Below are positions 43,320 to 53,701 of a stretch of 64,000 nt of DNA, piece after piece. The notes under the pieces are model-generated. The model made no database searches. It saw only the letters and a list, made by a program, of their open reading frames with translations, and was not told the DNA's origin. The stretch is from the NCBI GenBank assembly GCA_036768475.1, contig DAIPMW010000012.1:56435-120434 (forward strand), written 5' to 3'. Position 1 is the stretch's first letter, and each line of letters begins with the position of its first letter. Both the position numbers and the translations under genes were made by a program. This DNA comes from JAEUMD01 sp036768475. Lineage in GTDB: Bacteria > Pseudomonadota > Alphaproteobacteria > Rhizobiales > Hyphomicrobiaceae.

Positions 43320-43363
43320 CCATGATCTTCGGCCCACAAGCCGGATGATCCTCTGGTTTTTTT
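43320..43363 (+). terminator. Attenuator-like terminator in the rpsL leader
   Basis: GATC-TTCGGC pairs with GCCGGA-GATC (one bulge, one G-T) around CCACAA; an outer CCA/TGG pairing then abuts seven Ts at 43357-43363. This is the layout of an intrinsic terminator, yet it sits between the promoter and rpsL, so it probably acts as an attenuator. A further stem CCCGC/GCGGG is at about 43373-43387. Confidence 0.5.
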
Positions 43364-43453
43364 CGTGCCGGGTGCCCGCCTTAAGCGGGTCTCGGCAGTT
43401 TCGGCTTGGCGCACGCGATTTTTTGCGCGCGCTCGAGGGGATGGACAAGGCGT

Positions 43454-43825
43454 ATGCCGACGATTCAACAGCTGATCCGGAAGCCCCGGCACCCGAAGAC
43501 CTACCGGGAGAAGTCGCGTCACATGGAGGCCTGCCCGCAGAAGCGCGGCGTATGCACTCGTGTTTATACAACGACTCCGAAGAAGCCGAACTCGGCGCTC
43601 CGCAAGGTTGCGAAGATCCGGCTGACGAACGGCTATGAGGTCATCGGCTACATCCCGGGCGAGGGTCACAACCTGCAGGAGCACTCTGTGGTCCTGATCC
43701 GTGGTGGCCGCGTCAAGGACCTTCCCGGCGTTCGCTATCACATCGTCCGCGGCGTCCTCGATACGCAGGGCGTCAATGGCCGCAAGCAGCGCCGCTCCAA
43801 GTACGGCGCCAAGCGTCCGAAGTAA
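43454..43825 (+). CDS. rpsL: 30S ribosomal protein S12
   Basis: 123 aa from ATG 43454 (MPTIQQLIRK); upstream extension to 43406 lacks a ribosome-binding site. The core CPQKRGVCTRVYTTTPKKPN keeps the lysines whose change gives streptomycin resistance. The stretch after RKPR (HPKTYREKSRHMEA) differs from the common form but has the right length. S12 monitors codon-anticodon fit. It is first in the str operon. Confidence 0.97.
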   Translation: MPTIQQLIRKPRHPKTYREKSRHMEACPQKRGVCTRVYTTTPKKPNSALRKVAKIRLTNGYEVIGYIPGEGHNLQEHSVVLIRGGRVKDLPGVRYHIVRGVLDTQGVNGRKQRRSKYGAKRPK

Positions 43826-43934
43826 TCGGCCTTCGTGGCCATCTCCGAATGGTGCGGCTGTCGGGCTGCTTCTCGTTCGGGGCTCTTAAGATCTTGGGGC
43901 TGCGGCCCCGGCAAGATTCGAAGGACTGCTGATT

Positions 43935-44405
43935 ATGTCCCGTCGTCACAGTGCTCAGAAGCGCGAAGTGCATCCCGATCCGAAGTTCGGTGATCTCATC
44001 ATCACGAAGTTCATGAATGCAGTGATGCGCGATGGCAAGAAGTCGGCTGCCGAGAACATCGTCTACGGTGCTCTGGCGCGTATGGAAGACAAGGCCAAGT
44101 CTGACCCGGTGCAGATGTTTCATCAGGCGCTGGAGAATGTCATGCCGGCGGTCGAGGTTCGTTCTCGCCGCGTCGGCGGTGCCACTTATCAGGTGCCCGT
44201 CGAGGTGCGCTCCGAGCGCCGTCAGGCGCTCGCCATCCGCTGGCTCATTACGGCGGCGCGCAACCGCAACGAGAACACCATGATCGAGCGGCTGTCGGGC
44301 GAATTGCTCGATGCCGCCAACAACCGCGGTACGGCGGTGAAGAAGCGCGAGGACACGCACAAGATGGCGGAGGCGAACCGCGCCTTCTCGCATTACCGCT
44401 GGTAA
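43935..44405 (+). CDS. rpsG: 30S ribosomal protein S7
   Basis: 156 aa, normal length (MSRRHSAQKREVHPDPKFGD). The rRNA-binding basic N-terminus and signature PVQMFHQALENVMPAVEVRS are present. S7 organises the 3' domain of 16S rRNA and represses str operon translation in E. coli. It is 22 nt before fusA. Confidence 0.97.
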   Translation: MSRRHSAQKREVHPDPKFGDLIITKFMNAVMRDGKKSAAENIVYGALARMEDKAKSDPVQMFHQALENVMPAVEVRSRRVGGATYQVPVEVRSERRQALAIRWLITAARNRNENTMIERLSGELLDAANNRGTAVKKREDTHKMAEANRAFSHYRW

Positions 44406-44427
44406 CGGACCGATCGGAGCAAGGGCA

Positions 44428-46518
44428 ATGGCTCGCGAATACCCTATCCAGGACTACCGCAACTTTGGCATCATGGCCCACATTGACGCGGGCAAGACGA
44501 CGGCCACTGAGCGGATCCTGTTTTACACCGGCATCTCCCACAAGATTGGTGAGGTGCATGATGGCGCTGCCACCATGGACTTCATGGAGCAGGAGGCTGA
44601 GCGCGGCATCACGATCACGTCCGCTGCCACGACCTGCTTCTGGCCCGGGCGTGACGGCAACAAGCGCCGTCTCAACATCATCGACACTCCAGGCCACGTC
44701 GACTTCACCATTGAGGTCGAGCGTTCCTTGCGCGTGCTCGACGGCGCCGTCACGGTTCTTGATTCCAATGCTGGCGTCGAGCCGCAGACCGAGACTGTCT
44801 GGCGCCAGGGCGACAAATACAAGGTTCCGCGCATTGTCTTCGCCAACAAGATGGATAAGACGGGCGCCGACTTTTACATGTGCGTTCAGGACATTAAGGA
44901 CAAACTCGGCGCTACCCCTGTTCCGATTCAGTTGCCGATCGGCCAGGAAAGCGATTTCGTCGGCGTTGTCGATCTGATCGAGATGCGCGGTATCATCTGG
45001 GATGGTGATGACAAGGGCGCGACATTCAAGTACGTCGACGTTCCTGCGGACTTGGTCGATAAGGCCAACGAGTATCGAGCAGCCATGATCGAGGCGGCAG
45101 TCGAGATGGACGATGCCGCGATGGAGGCCTATCTCGAAGGCGCCGAGCCCGACGCCGACACGCTGCGCGCGCTGCTCCGCAAGGGCACGATTGCCAACAA
45201 GTTCTACCCGATGCTGTGCGGTTCTGCGTTCAAGAACAAGGGTGTGCAGCCCCTGCTCGACGCCGTCGTCGATCTGCTGCCTTCGCCTGTCGATCGCGAA
45301 GCTTATCCGGGCATCGATCCCAAGACCGGCGAAGAGCTTCTGCGCCGTCCCTCCGACAACGAGCCGCTCGCCATGATCGCCTTCAAGATCATGAACTTCG
45401 AGCACGTCGGCTCGATCACCTTCTGCCGCATCTATTCGGGCAAGGTCGAGCAAGGCATGGGCCTTGCCAACACGTCGCGCGACAAGAAGGAGCGCGTCGG
45501 GCGCATGTACATCATGCATGCCGATGACCGCAAAGAGATCAAGGAAGCATTTGCTGGCGACATCATCGCGTTGCAGGGTCTCAAGGACACCCGCACCGGC
45601 GAGACGCTTTGCGATCCCGGCAAGCCCGTCATTCTCGAGAAGATGGAGTTCCCCGAGCCCGTCATCGAGATGAAAATCGAGCCGAAGACCAAGGCTGATC
45701 AGGAGAAGATGGCGCTGGCTTTGAACGAGATGGCGCTTGAGGATCCCTCCTTCTCGGTTTCCGTCGATCAGGAATCGGGCGAGACCATCCTGAAGGGTAT
45801 GGGCGAGCTTCACCTCGACATCAAGGTCGACATTCTGAAGCGCACCCATAAGGTGGAGGCCGACGTCGGCGCTCCCCAGGTTGCCTATCGCGAGACGCTC
45901 GCACGTCCGACCGAGGTCGACTACACGCATAAGAAGCAGACCGGCGGTACGGGTCAGTTCGCGCGCGTCAAGTTCCGTGTCGAGCCCAACGAGATCGGCA
46001 AGGGCAACGAGTTCACCAGTTCGATCGTCGGCGGTGCCGTGCCCAAGGAATACATCCCCGGCGTCGAAAAGGGCATCCGTTCGGTCTGGGACAGTGGCGT
46101 CCTGATCGGCTTCCCGTTGGTCGATATGAAGGTGACGCTGTTCGACGGTGCGTTCCACGAGGTCGACTCGTCCGCCATCGCCTTCGAGATCGCGGCGCGC
46201 GCCGCCCTCAAGGAGGCATGCGACAAGGGCGGCATCAAGCTGCTTGAGCCGGTCATGAACGTCGAGGTCGTGACGCCGCAGGATTTCGTCGGCGGCATCA
46301 TCGGCGACATCAACTCGCGGCGCGGCCAGATCCGTTCGCAGGATCTGCGCGGCAACGCGGTGGTCATCAAGGCCTATGTGCCGCTGGCCAATATGTTTGG
46401 CTACATCAACACGCTGCGCTCGATGTCGACGGGTCGCGCGCAGTACTCGATGGTGTTCGCCCACTACGCAGAGGTGCCGCGCAACGTGGCAGACGAGGTC
46501 CGGGCCAAGTACGCCTGA
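44428..46518 (+). CDS. fusA: Elongation factor G
   Basis: 696 aa. G1 AHIDAGKTTATERIL, G3 DTPGHVDFT and G4 ANKMDKTGAD are intact, followed by domains II-V. It drives translocation with GTP. GGAGCAAGGGCA precedes the ATG. No second EF-G is seen nearby. Confidence 0.98.
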   Translation: MAREYPIQDYRNFGIMAHIDAGKTTATERILFYTGISHKIGEVHDGAATMDFMEQEAERGITITSAATTCFWPGRDGNKRRLNIIDTPGHVDFTIEVERSLRVLDGAVTVLDSNAGVEPQTETVWRQGDKYKVPRIVFANKMDKTGADFYMCVQDIKDKLGATPVPIQLPIGQESDFVGVVDLIEMRGIIWDGDDKGATFKYVDVPADLVDKANEYRAAMIEAAVEMDDAAMEAYLEGAEPDADTLRALLRKGTIANKFYPMLCGSAFKNKGVQPLLDAVVDLLPSPVDREAYPGIDPKTGEELLRRPSDNEPLAMIAFKIMNFEHVGSITFCRIYSGKVEQGMGLANTSRDKKERVGRMYIMHADDRKEIKEAFAGDIIALQGLKDTRTGETLCDPGKPVILEKMEFPEPVIEMKIEPKTKADQEKMALALNEMALEDPSFSVSVDQESGETILKGMGELHLDIKVDILKRTHKVEADVGAPQVAYRETLARPTEVDYTHKKQTGGTGQFARVKFRVEPNEIGKGNEFTSSIVGGAVPKEYIPGVEKGIRSVWDSGVLIGFPLVDMKVTLFDGAFHEVDSSAIAFEIAARAALKEACDKGGIKLLEPVMNVEVVTPQDFVGGIIGDINSRRGQIRSQDLRGNAVVIKAYVPLANMFGYINTLRSMSTGRAQYSMVFAHYAEVPRNVADEVRAKYA

Positions 46519-46620
46519 CCGATTGAATATCGAGGTGGCGGCGACCGCGCTGCCACCGTTTGCGAAACATGAACTCCGCTGCGGCAGCGCCGCATATGAC
46601 GAGACTAGAGGAGAGCCGCG

Positions 46621-47811
<1,191 letters not shown>

Positions 47812-47874
47812 GTCAGTGGGAGCGAGAGGCGCCCGAGCCCCGGGCGCTTCTTCCTTTGAGCGAGTTCGAAAGAT

Positions 47875-48183
47875 ATGAACGGCCAAAACATCCGCATCCG
47901 ATTGAAAGCGTTCGACCATCGAATTCTCGATGCTTCGACGCGCGAAATCGTGAATACGGCGAAACGTACGGGCGCCGAGGTGCGCGGGCCGATCCCGCTG
48001 CCGACGCGAATCGAGCGCTTCACCGTGAACCGCTCCCCGCACGTCGACAAGAAGAGCCGGGAGCAATTCGAAATGCGCACGCACAAGCGCCTGCTGGACA
48101 TCGTCGATCCGACGCCGCAGACCGTCGACGCTCTGATGAAGCTCGACCTGGCTGCCGGCGTGGACGTCGAGATCAAGCTCTAG
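47875..48183 (+). CDS. rpsJ: 30S ribosomal protein S10
   Basis: 102 aa (MNGQNIRIRLKAFDHRILD), normal length. The loop that contacts NusG/NusB (VNRSPHVDKKSREQFEMR) is present. It heads the S10 cluster but follows tuf2 by only 63 nt, so the str and S10 transcripts may run together; I see no terminator between them. Confidence 0.97.
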   Translation: MNGQNIRIRLKAFDHRILDASTREIVNTAKRTGAEVRGPIPLPTRIERFTVNRSPHVDKKSREQFEMRTHKRLLDIVDPTPQTVDALMKLDLAAGVDVEIKL

Positions 48184-48254
48184 AAGAATTCTTGAAAGGG
48201 TCCTCTGACGGCGCGCCGCTCAAGACCCCAGCATGAAGGGAAGGAATGCACGCC

Positions 48255-48968
48255 ATGCGTTCCGGTGTGATTGCACAGAAGGTGGGAATGACCCGCATCT
48301 TCACGGAAACGGGGGAGCACATCCCCGTCACCGTGTTGAAGCTCGACAACGTTCAGGTCCTCTCCCATCGCACCAACGAGAAGAACGGCTATACCGCGCT
48401 CCAGCTTGGCGCCGGTACCCGCAAGCCTTCGCGTTTGACCAAGGCGGACCGGCAGAATTTTGCCAAGGCCGAGGTTGAGCCCAAGCGCAAGCTGGCGGAG
48501 TTCCGGGTTTCGCCTGAGAACCTGATCGAGGTTGGCGCCCAGATCACGGCGGATCACTTCGTGCCCGGTCAGTTCGTCGACGTGACGGGCACCAACCAGG
48601 GCAAAGGTTTCCAGGGCGCCATGAAGCGCTGGAATTTCGGCGGTCTGCGCGCCACGCACGGTGTCTCGGTCTCGCACCGTTCGCACGGCTCGACCGGTCA
48701 GCGCCAGGACCCCGGCAAAGTGTTCAAGGGCAAGAAGATGGCCGGTCACATGGGCGACGAGCGCGTCACGACGCAGAACCTCGTCGTCGTCAAGACCGAC
48801 GTCGAGCGCGGTCTCTTGATGGTGCGCGGTGCGGTTCCCGGGTCCAAGGGCGGCTGGGTTCTCGTGCGCGACGCGGTCAAGAAGCCCTCGCATAAGGACG
48901 CGCCCATTCCCGGCGCCTTCCAATCCAAGGGCGGCGCGGCCGCTGGCGAGAACAAGGAGCAGGCGTGA
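48255..48968 (+). CDS. rplC: 50S ribosomal protein L3
   Basis: 237 aa from ATG 48255 (MRSGVIAQKVGMTRIF), with AAGGA 9 nt upstream. An earlier ATG at 48246 adds only three residues and overlaps that ribosome-binding site, so I prefer 48255. The signature FKGKKMAGHMGDERVT and peptidyl-transferase loop region are intact; the C-terminal tail is Ala/Gly/Lys-rich. It overlaps rplD by one base. Confidence 0.95.
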   Translation: MRSGVIAQKVGMTRIFTETGEHIPVTVLKLDNVQVLSHRTNEKNGYTALQLGAGTRKPSRLTKADRQNFAKAEVEPKRKLAEFRVSPENLIEVGAQITADHFVPGQFVDVTGTNQGKGFQGAMKRWNFGGLRATHGVSVSHRSHGSTGQRQDPGKVFKGKKMAGHMGDERVTTQNLVVVKTDVERGLLMVRGAVPGSKGGWVLVRDAVKKPSHKDAPIPGAFQSKGGAAAGENKEQA

Positions 48969-49612
48969 TGAAAGTCTCCGTCACCACGCTCGAAGCGACA
49001 TCGGCCGGTGAGGTCGAGCTCAAGGACGAGATCTTCGGGCTCGAGCCGCGCGCGGACATCCTGCATCGTATGGTGCGCTATCAGCTCCTGAAGCGGATGG
49101 CCGGCACGCATCACGCGCAGGACCGCTCGGAAGTCACTGTCACGGGCAAGAAGATGTATCGCCAGAAGGGCACCGGTGGTGCTCGCCACGGCGACAAATC
49201 GGTGCCGCAGTGGCGCGGCGGTGGCAAAGCGTTCGGCCCCAAGCCGCGCAGCCACGCCATAGACCTGCCCAAGAAGGTGCGCGCCCTGGCCCTGCGTCAT
49301 GCGCTCTCCACCAAAGCCAAGGCGGGCGACATCGTCGTCCTCGACAAGGCCGCGGTTGAAGGTGGCAAGACACGTGAGCTGCGCGATCAGCTGGCCAAGC
49401 TTTCACTCGACAACGCGCTGTTCATCGACGGCGCCGAACTCGAGATCGGCTTCGCCCGCGCGGCACGCAACCTGCCCAACATCGACGTGCTGCCGGTTCA
49501 GGGTATCAACGTCTACGACATCCTGCGCCGCAAGAAGCTGGTGCTGACGAAGGCGGCGGTGGCCGCTCTCGAAGCTCGCTTCGCTGGTGCGAAAGCGGAG
49601 GCACGGTCATGA
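48968..49612 (+). CDS. rplD: 50S ribosomal protein L4
   Basis: 214 aa from ATG 48968, in a TGATG overlap with the rplC stop. The exit-tunnel loop (KKMYRQKGTGGARHGDKSVP) is conserved near residues 60-79. In E. coli L4 represses the S10 operon by attenuation. Overlaps rplW by ATGA. Confidence 0.97.
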   Translation: MKVSVTTLEATSAGEVELKDEIFGLEPRADILHRMVRYQLLKRMAGTHHAQDRSEVTVTGKKMYRQKGTGGARHGDKSVPQWRGGGKAFGPKPRSHAIDLPKKVRALALRHALSTKAKAGDIVVLDKAAVEGGKTRELRDQLAKLSLDNALFIDGAELEIGFARAARNLPNIDVLPVQGINVYDILRRKKLVLTKAAVAALEARFAGAKAEARS

Positions 49613-49902
49613 ATAAGATCAAGGCCTACGACGTGATCAAGTCGCCTGTCATCACCGAGAAGGCGACGCTGGTGTCCGAAGCCAATCAGGTGATCTTCAA
49701 GGTAGCCCCCACGGCGACCAAGAAGGACATCAAATTCGCGGTCGAGAACCTGTTTAACGTCAAGGTAAAGGCCGTCAACACGCTGGTCCGCAAGGGCAAG
49801 CTCAAGACGTTCCGCGGCAAGCGCGCGCTGCAGAGCGATACCAAGCAAGCGATCGTCACGCTCGAGGAAGGCCATTCCATCGACGTGACGACGGGGCTCT
49901 AA
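49609..49902 (+). CDS. rplW: 50S ribosomal protein L23
   Basis: 97 aa, ATG within the ATGA overlap with rplD. Signature ITEKATLVSEANQVIFKVAP and the extended loop ending in KTFRGKRA are normal. L23 lies at the tunnel exit and docks trigger factor and SRP. Confidence 0.97.
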   Translation: MNKIKAYDVIKSPVITEKATLVSEANQVIFKVAPTATKKDIKFAVENLFNVKVKAVNTLVRKGKLKTFRGKRALQSDTKQAIVTLEEGHSIDVTTGL

Positions 49903-49915
49903 GGAGTAGGGCGTC

Positions 49916-50740
49916 ATGGCATTGAAGACATTCCGTCCCACCTCGCCGGGCCTGCGTCAGTTGGTCATCGTTGACCGCGCCGGTCTGTGGAAGGGAGCGC
50001 CGGTCAAGTCGCTGACCGAGGGCAAATCCAAGTCGGGTGGTCGCAACAATTCGGGTCGCATCACCACGCGCCACATCGGCGGCGGTCACAAGCAGACCTA
50101 TCGCTACATCGACTTCCGCCGTCGCAAGCACGACGTGCCGGCGACCGTCGAGCGTCTGGAGTACGACCCCAACCGCACCGCGTTCATCGCGCTCCTCAAG
50201 TATGAGGACGCCGAGGTTTCCTATATTCTCGCACCGCAGCGCCTCAGCGTCGGGGACACGGTCGTCGCTGGCGAAAAGGTCGACGTGAAGCCCGGCAATG
50301 CCATGCCGTTGGCCTCCATGCCGATCGGGACGATCATCCATAATGTCGAGCTGAAGCCGGGTCGCGGCGGCCAGATGGCGCGTTCCGCAGGGTCCTTCGC
50401 GCAGCTCGTCGGCCGCGACAGCGGCTGGGCGATCCTCAAGCTCGGCTCGGGTGAGACGCGCCGCGTTCGCCAGGAGTGCATGGGCTCGATTGGCGCCGTA
50501 TCCAACCCCGACCACTCCAACTCGGTTACCGGCAAGGCCGGTCGCACGCGCTGGAAGGGCACGCGCCCGACGGTCCGCGGCATCACCATGAACCCGATCG
50601 ATCACCCCAACGGCGGCCGTACCAACGGCGGCAAGCACTGGGTGACCCCATGGGGCAAGCCGACCAAGGGTGCCAAGACCCGCAAGAACAAGGCCACGGA
50701 CAAGTTCATCGTCCGCAGCCGTCACCTGAAGAAGAAGTAA
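49916..50740 (+). CDS. rplB: 50S ribosomal protein L2
   Basis: 274 aa from ATG 49916 with AAGGAG 10 nt upstream. The peptidyl-transferase-side segment with GGRTNGGKHWVTPWG carries the conserved histidine of L2. It is normal in length and needed for subunit joining. Confidence 0.97.
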   Translation: MALKTFRPTSPGLRQLVIVDRAGLWKGAPVKSLTEGKSKSGGRNNSGRITTRHIGGGHKQTYRYIDFRRRKHDVPATVERLEYDPNRTAFIALLKYEDAEVSYILAPQRLSVGDTVVAGEKVDVKPGNAMPLASMPIGTIIHNVELKPGRGGQMARSAGSFAQLVGRDSGWAILKLGSGETRRVRQECMGSIGAVSNPDHSNSVTGKAGRTRWKGTRPTVRGITMNPIDHPNGGRTNGGKHWVTPWGKPTKGAKTRKNKATDKFIVRSRHLKKK

Positions 50741-50765
50741 TCGCTTCGGCGAAGGAGATCAGCTC

Positions 50766-51044
50766 GTGTCACGCTCAGTTTGGAAGGGCCCGTTCATCGA
50801 CGGCTACCTTCTCAAGAAGGCCGAGAAGGTGCGCACGTCGGGACGCAACGAGGTCATCAAGATCTGGAGCCGGCGTTCGACCATTCTGCCGCAGTTCGTC
50901 GGCCTGACGTTTGGCGTCTACAACGGCCACAAGCACGTCCCCGTCTCCGTGAGCGAGGACATGGTGGGTCACAAATTCGGTGAGTTCGCTCCGACGCGCT
51001 CGTTCCCGGGCCACGGCGGCGACAAGAAAGCGACGAGGCGATAA
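50766..51044 (+). CDS. rpsS: 30S ribosomal protein S19
   Basis: 92 aa from GTG 50766 (product begins MSRSVWKGPFIDGYL), with GAAGGAGA upstream. Signature FVGLTFGVYNGHKHVPV is complete. Its TAA shares one base with the rplV start (TAATG). Confidence 0.96.
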   Translation: MSRSVWKGPFIDGYLLKKAEKVRTSGRNEVIKIWSRRSTILPQFVGLTFGVYNGHKHVPVSVSEDMVGHKFGEFAPTRSFPGHGGDKKATRR

Positions 51045-51484
51045 TGGGCAAGCCGAGCCGAGAGCGCAGCCTCCCCGACAACGAGGCGAAAGCCGTCGCG
51101 CGGAACCTGCGTGTTTCCCCGCAGAAGCTCAATCTTGTCGCCGGCATGATCCGCGGCAAGAAAGTCGATCAGGCGCTCGCCGACCTGGAATTTTCGCGCA
51201 AGCGCATCGCCCAGGACGTCCTGAAGTGCGTCAAGAGCGCGGTCGCCAATGCCGAGAACAACCACGGTCTCGACGTCGACGAGTTGATCGTTGCCGAGGC
51301 TCACGTCGGCAAGAACATCGTCATGAAGCGCTTCCATGCACGTGGCCGCGGCCGCGCGTCTGGAATTGAAAAGCCGTTCTCGCAGATCACCGTGATCGTG
51401 CGCCAGACCGACGAGGACGAGAAAGCCGCTAAGAAGGCCAAGGGCAAGGCGAAGGCGCCGGCCGCGAAGAAGGAGGCCGAATAA
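51044..51484 (+). CDS. rplV: 50S ribosomal protein L22
   Basis: 146 aa, about 35 longer than the E. coli protein because of an N-terminal addition (MGKPSRERSLPDNEAK) and a Lys/Ala tail (KAAKKAKGKAKAPAAKKEAE). The tunnel hairpin HARGRGRASGIEKPFSQITV is intact. It shares one base with each neighbour. Confidence 0.96.
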   Translation: MGKPSRERSLPDNEAKAVARNLRVSPQKLNLVAGMIRGKKVDQALADLEFSRKRIAQDVLKCVKSAVANAENNHGLDVDELIVAEAHVGKNIVMKRFHARGRGRASGIEKPFSQITVIVRQTDEDEKAAKKAKGKAKAPAAKKEAE

Positions 51485-52236
51485 TGGGTCAGAAGGTCAA
51501 TCCGGTAGGCCTGCGCGTCGGCATCAACCGCACCTGGGACAGCCGCTGGTTTGCGGGGCGCGGTGAGTACGGCAAGCTGCTGCACGAGGACATGGCGATC
51601 CGCGAGCACATCATGAAGCAGCAGCGCCAGGCCGGCATCTCCAAGGTCGTCATAGAACGCCCGCACAAGAAGTGCCGCGTGACGGTTCATACCGCACGAC
51701 CCGGCGTTCTGATCGGTAAGAAGGGCGCCGACATCGAGAAGCTGCGCGGTCAGCTCGCGCGCCTCACCGAATCGGAGGTTCACCTCAACATTGTCGAGGT
51801 GAGGAAGCCCGAGATCGATGCCACGCTGGTCGCTGAGGGCATTGCCCAGCAGCTCGAGCGGCGTGTTGCATTCCGTCGTGCCATGAAGCGCGCCGTGCAG
51901 ACCGCGCTGCGCTCCGGCGCCGTCGGCATCCGTATCAACGTCGCCGGCCGTCTGGGCGGCGCGGAGATCGCGCGTACAGAGTGGTACCGTGAAGGCCGCG
52001 TGCCGCTTCACACGCTGCGCGCCGACATCGATTTCGGCTACGCCAAGGCGCAGACGGCCTATGGCGTGATCGGCATCAAGGTGTGGATCTTCAAGGGCGA
52101 GATCATCGAGCACGATCCGATGGCTTCCGAGAAGCGCGCCATGGACTTGCAGGAAGGTGGTGGCGGTGGCCGCCGTCGCGAGCGCTCCGATCGTGGCGAT
52201 CGCGGTGAACGGGGCGAGCGCGCATCCGACGCCTAA
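51484..52236 (+). CDS. rpsC: 30S ribosomal protein S3
   Basis: 250 aa. KH domain (GVLIGKKGADIEKLRGQL) and the helicase-site C-terminal domain are normal. A charged tail after residue 225 (GGGRRRERSDRGDRGERGE) lengthens it slightly. It starts in a TAATG overlap with rplV. Confidence 0.97.
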   Translation: MGQKVNPVGLRVGINRTWDSRWFAGRGEYGKLLHEDMAIREHIMKQQRQAGISKVVIERPHKKCRVTVHTARPGVLIGKKGADIEKLRGQLARLTESEVHLNIVEVRKPEIDATLVAEGIAQQLERRVAFRRAMKRAVQTALRSGAVGIRINVAGRLGGAEIARTEWYREGRVPLHTLRADIDFGYAKAQTAYGVIGIKVWIFKGEIIEHDPMASEKRAMDLQEGGGGGRRRERSDRGDRGERGERASDA

Positions 52237-52285
52237 GGGCGGCTGAGCCTGCCGCTTTCCGCCAATACGCTTGAGGTTTTGAACC

Positions 52286-52696
52286 ATGTTGCAACCGAAA
52301 CGCACAAAGTTCCGCAAGGCCCACAAGGGACGCATTCATGGCGCCGCCAAGGGCGGCACGGCGTTGAACTTCGGCTCGCACGGCCTGAAGGCGCTGGAGC
52401 CGGAGCGCATCACCGCGCGTCAGATCGAGGCAGCCCGCCGCGCCATCACGCGTCACATGAAGCGTGCCGGCCGCGTCTGGATCCGCATTTTCCCGGATCT
52501 GCCTGTGTCCTCGAAGCCGGCCGAAGTCCGCATGGGTTCCGGCAAGGGTTCGCCCGACTTCTGGGCAGCGCGCGTCAAGCCGGGCCGCATCATGTTCGAG
52601 CTGGACGGTGTGCCCGACAGTATCGCCCGCGAGGCGCTGCTTCTGGGCGCTGCAAAGCTTCCGATCAAGACGCGCGTCGTGACGCGCATCGGCTGA
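52286..52696 (+). CDS. rplP: 50S ribosomal protein L16
   Basis: 136 aa (MLQPKRTKFRKAHKGRIHG), normal length. The segment RIFPDLPVSSKPAEVRMGSGK carries the arginine that is hydroxylated in E. coli L16. It lies near the peptidyl-transferase and A sites. Confidence 0.97.
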   Translation: MLQPKRTKFRKAHKGRIHGAAKGGTALNFGSHGLKALEPERITARQIEAARRAITRHMKRAGRVWIRIFPDLPVSSKPAEVRMGSGKGSPDFWAARVKPGRIMFELDGVPDSIAREALLLGAAKLPIKTRVVTRIG

Positions 52697-52750
52697 AGAT
52701 GAGCGCTGGCGGGCCTGATGGCTGTCCAGCGACTGTGTGAGGACAAGACG

Positions 52751-52954
52751 ATGAAGGCAGCCGAGTTCAGGGATATGTCCCTCGATCAGCTCGACGATCA
52801 GCTAGTGAAGCTGAAGAAGGAGCAGTTCAACCTGCGTTTTCAGGGCGCTTCGGGACAGCTCGAGAATACCGCGCGCGTGCGCGAGGTGCGCCGTGATATC
52901 GCCCGTGTGATGACGATTGCCCGCCAGAAGCGGGCCGGCGCCAAGAGCGCGTAA
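52751..52954 (+). CDS. rpmC: 50S ribosomal protein L29
   Basis: 67 aa from ATG 52751 (MKAAEFRDMSLDQLDDQL), preceded by GTGAGGACAAG. It is a two-helix protein with the signature KKEQFNLRFQGASGQLENTAR. It sits beside L23 at the tunnel exit. Confidence 0.95.
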   Translation: MKAAEFRDMSLDQLDDQLVKLKKEQFNLRFQGASGQLENTARVREVRRDIARVMTIARQKRAGAKSA

Positions 52955-52968
52955 GGGAGAACAGGAAT

Positions 52969-53205
52969 ATGCCGAAGCGCGTGCTTCAGGGAACGGTCGT
53001 CTCCGACAAGAACGACAAGACCATCGTCGTCGAGGTCGAGCGCCGCTACACGCACCCCCTTCTCAAGAAGACGGTGCGCCGCACGAAGAAGTACCACGCC
53101 CACGACGAGGCTAATAAGCACAAGGTCGGTGACCGCGTGCAGATCGTCGAGAGCGCGCCGATCTCGAAGAACAAGCGCTGGACCGTCGTGACGGACGGCG
53201 CGTGA
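52969..53205 (+). CDS. rpsQ: 30S ribosomal protein S17
   Basis: 78 aa (MPKRVLQGTVVSDKNDKT), with AGGGAGAACAGG upstream. Signature GDRVQIVESAPISKNKRW is intact. S17 is a primary 16S rRNA 5'-domain binder. A 127-nt gap to rplN follows. Confidence 0.96.
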   Translation: MPKRVLQGTVVSDKNDKTIVVEVERRYTHPLLKKTVRRTKKYHAHDEANKHKVGDRVQIVESAPISKNKRWTVVTDGA

Positions 53206-53332
53206 CGCAGTCTGCCGGCTGCCGATTGGCGTGCCGGTGGAAGGCGATGAACAGGAAGCGGTACCGCACTTTGCGGATCGCAAGGTGGTTTGGAGACCGC
53301 ATCTGCGGCTCAAGAGGTAAGGACGAAACGCG

Positions 53333-53701
53333 ATGATCCAGATGGAGACAAATCTCGACGTCGCCGACAACTCGGGCGCGCGTCGCGTGCAGTGCATCAA
53401 GGTGCTCGGCGGCTCGAAGCGCAAGTACGCCACGATCGGCGATATCATTGTCGTCTCCGTCAAGGAGGCGATCCCCAAGGGCCGTGTGAAGAAGGGGCAG
53501 GTCATGAAGGCCGTCGTCGTTCGCACCGCCAAGGGCGTGCGCCGCCCCGACGGCTCGCTGATCCGCTTCGATCGCAACGCGGCCGTCCTGATCAACAACC
53601 AGGGTGAGCCCATCGGCACCCGTATCTTCGGACCGGTGACGCGTGAGCTGCGCTCCAAGAACCAGATGAAGATTGTTTCGCTCGCGCCGGAGGTGCTCTA
53701 A
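53333..53701 (+). CDS. rplN: 50S ribosomal protein L14
   Basis: 122 aa, standard (MIQMETNLDVADNSGARR). It is in the intersubunit bridge region with L19. GGTAAGGACG lies upstream. rplX starts immediately after its stop codon. Confidence 0.97.
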   Translation: MIQMETNLDVADNSGARRVQCIKVLGGSKRKYATIGDIIVVSVKEAIPKGRVKKGQVMKAVVVRTAKGVRRPDGSLIRFDRNAAVLINNQGEPIGTRIFGPVTRELRSKNQMKIVSLAPEVL

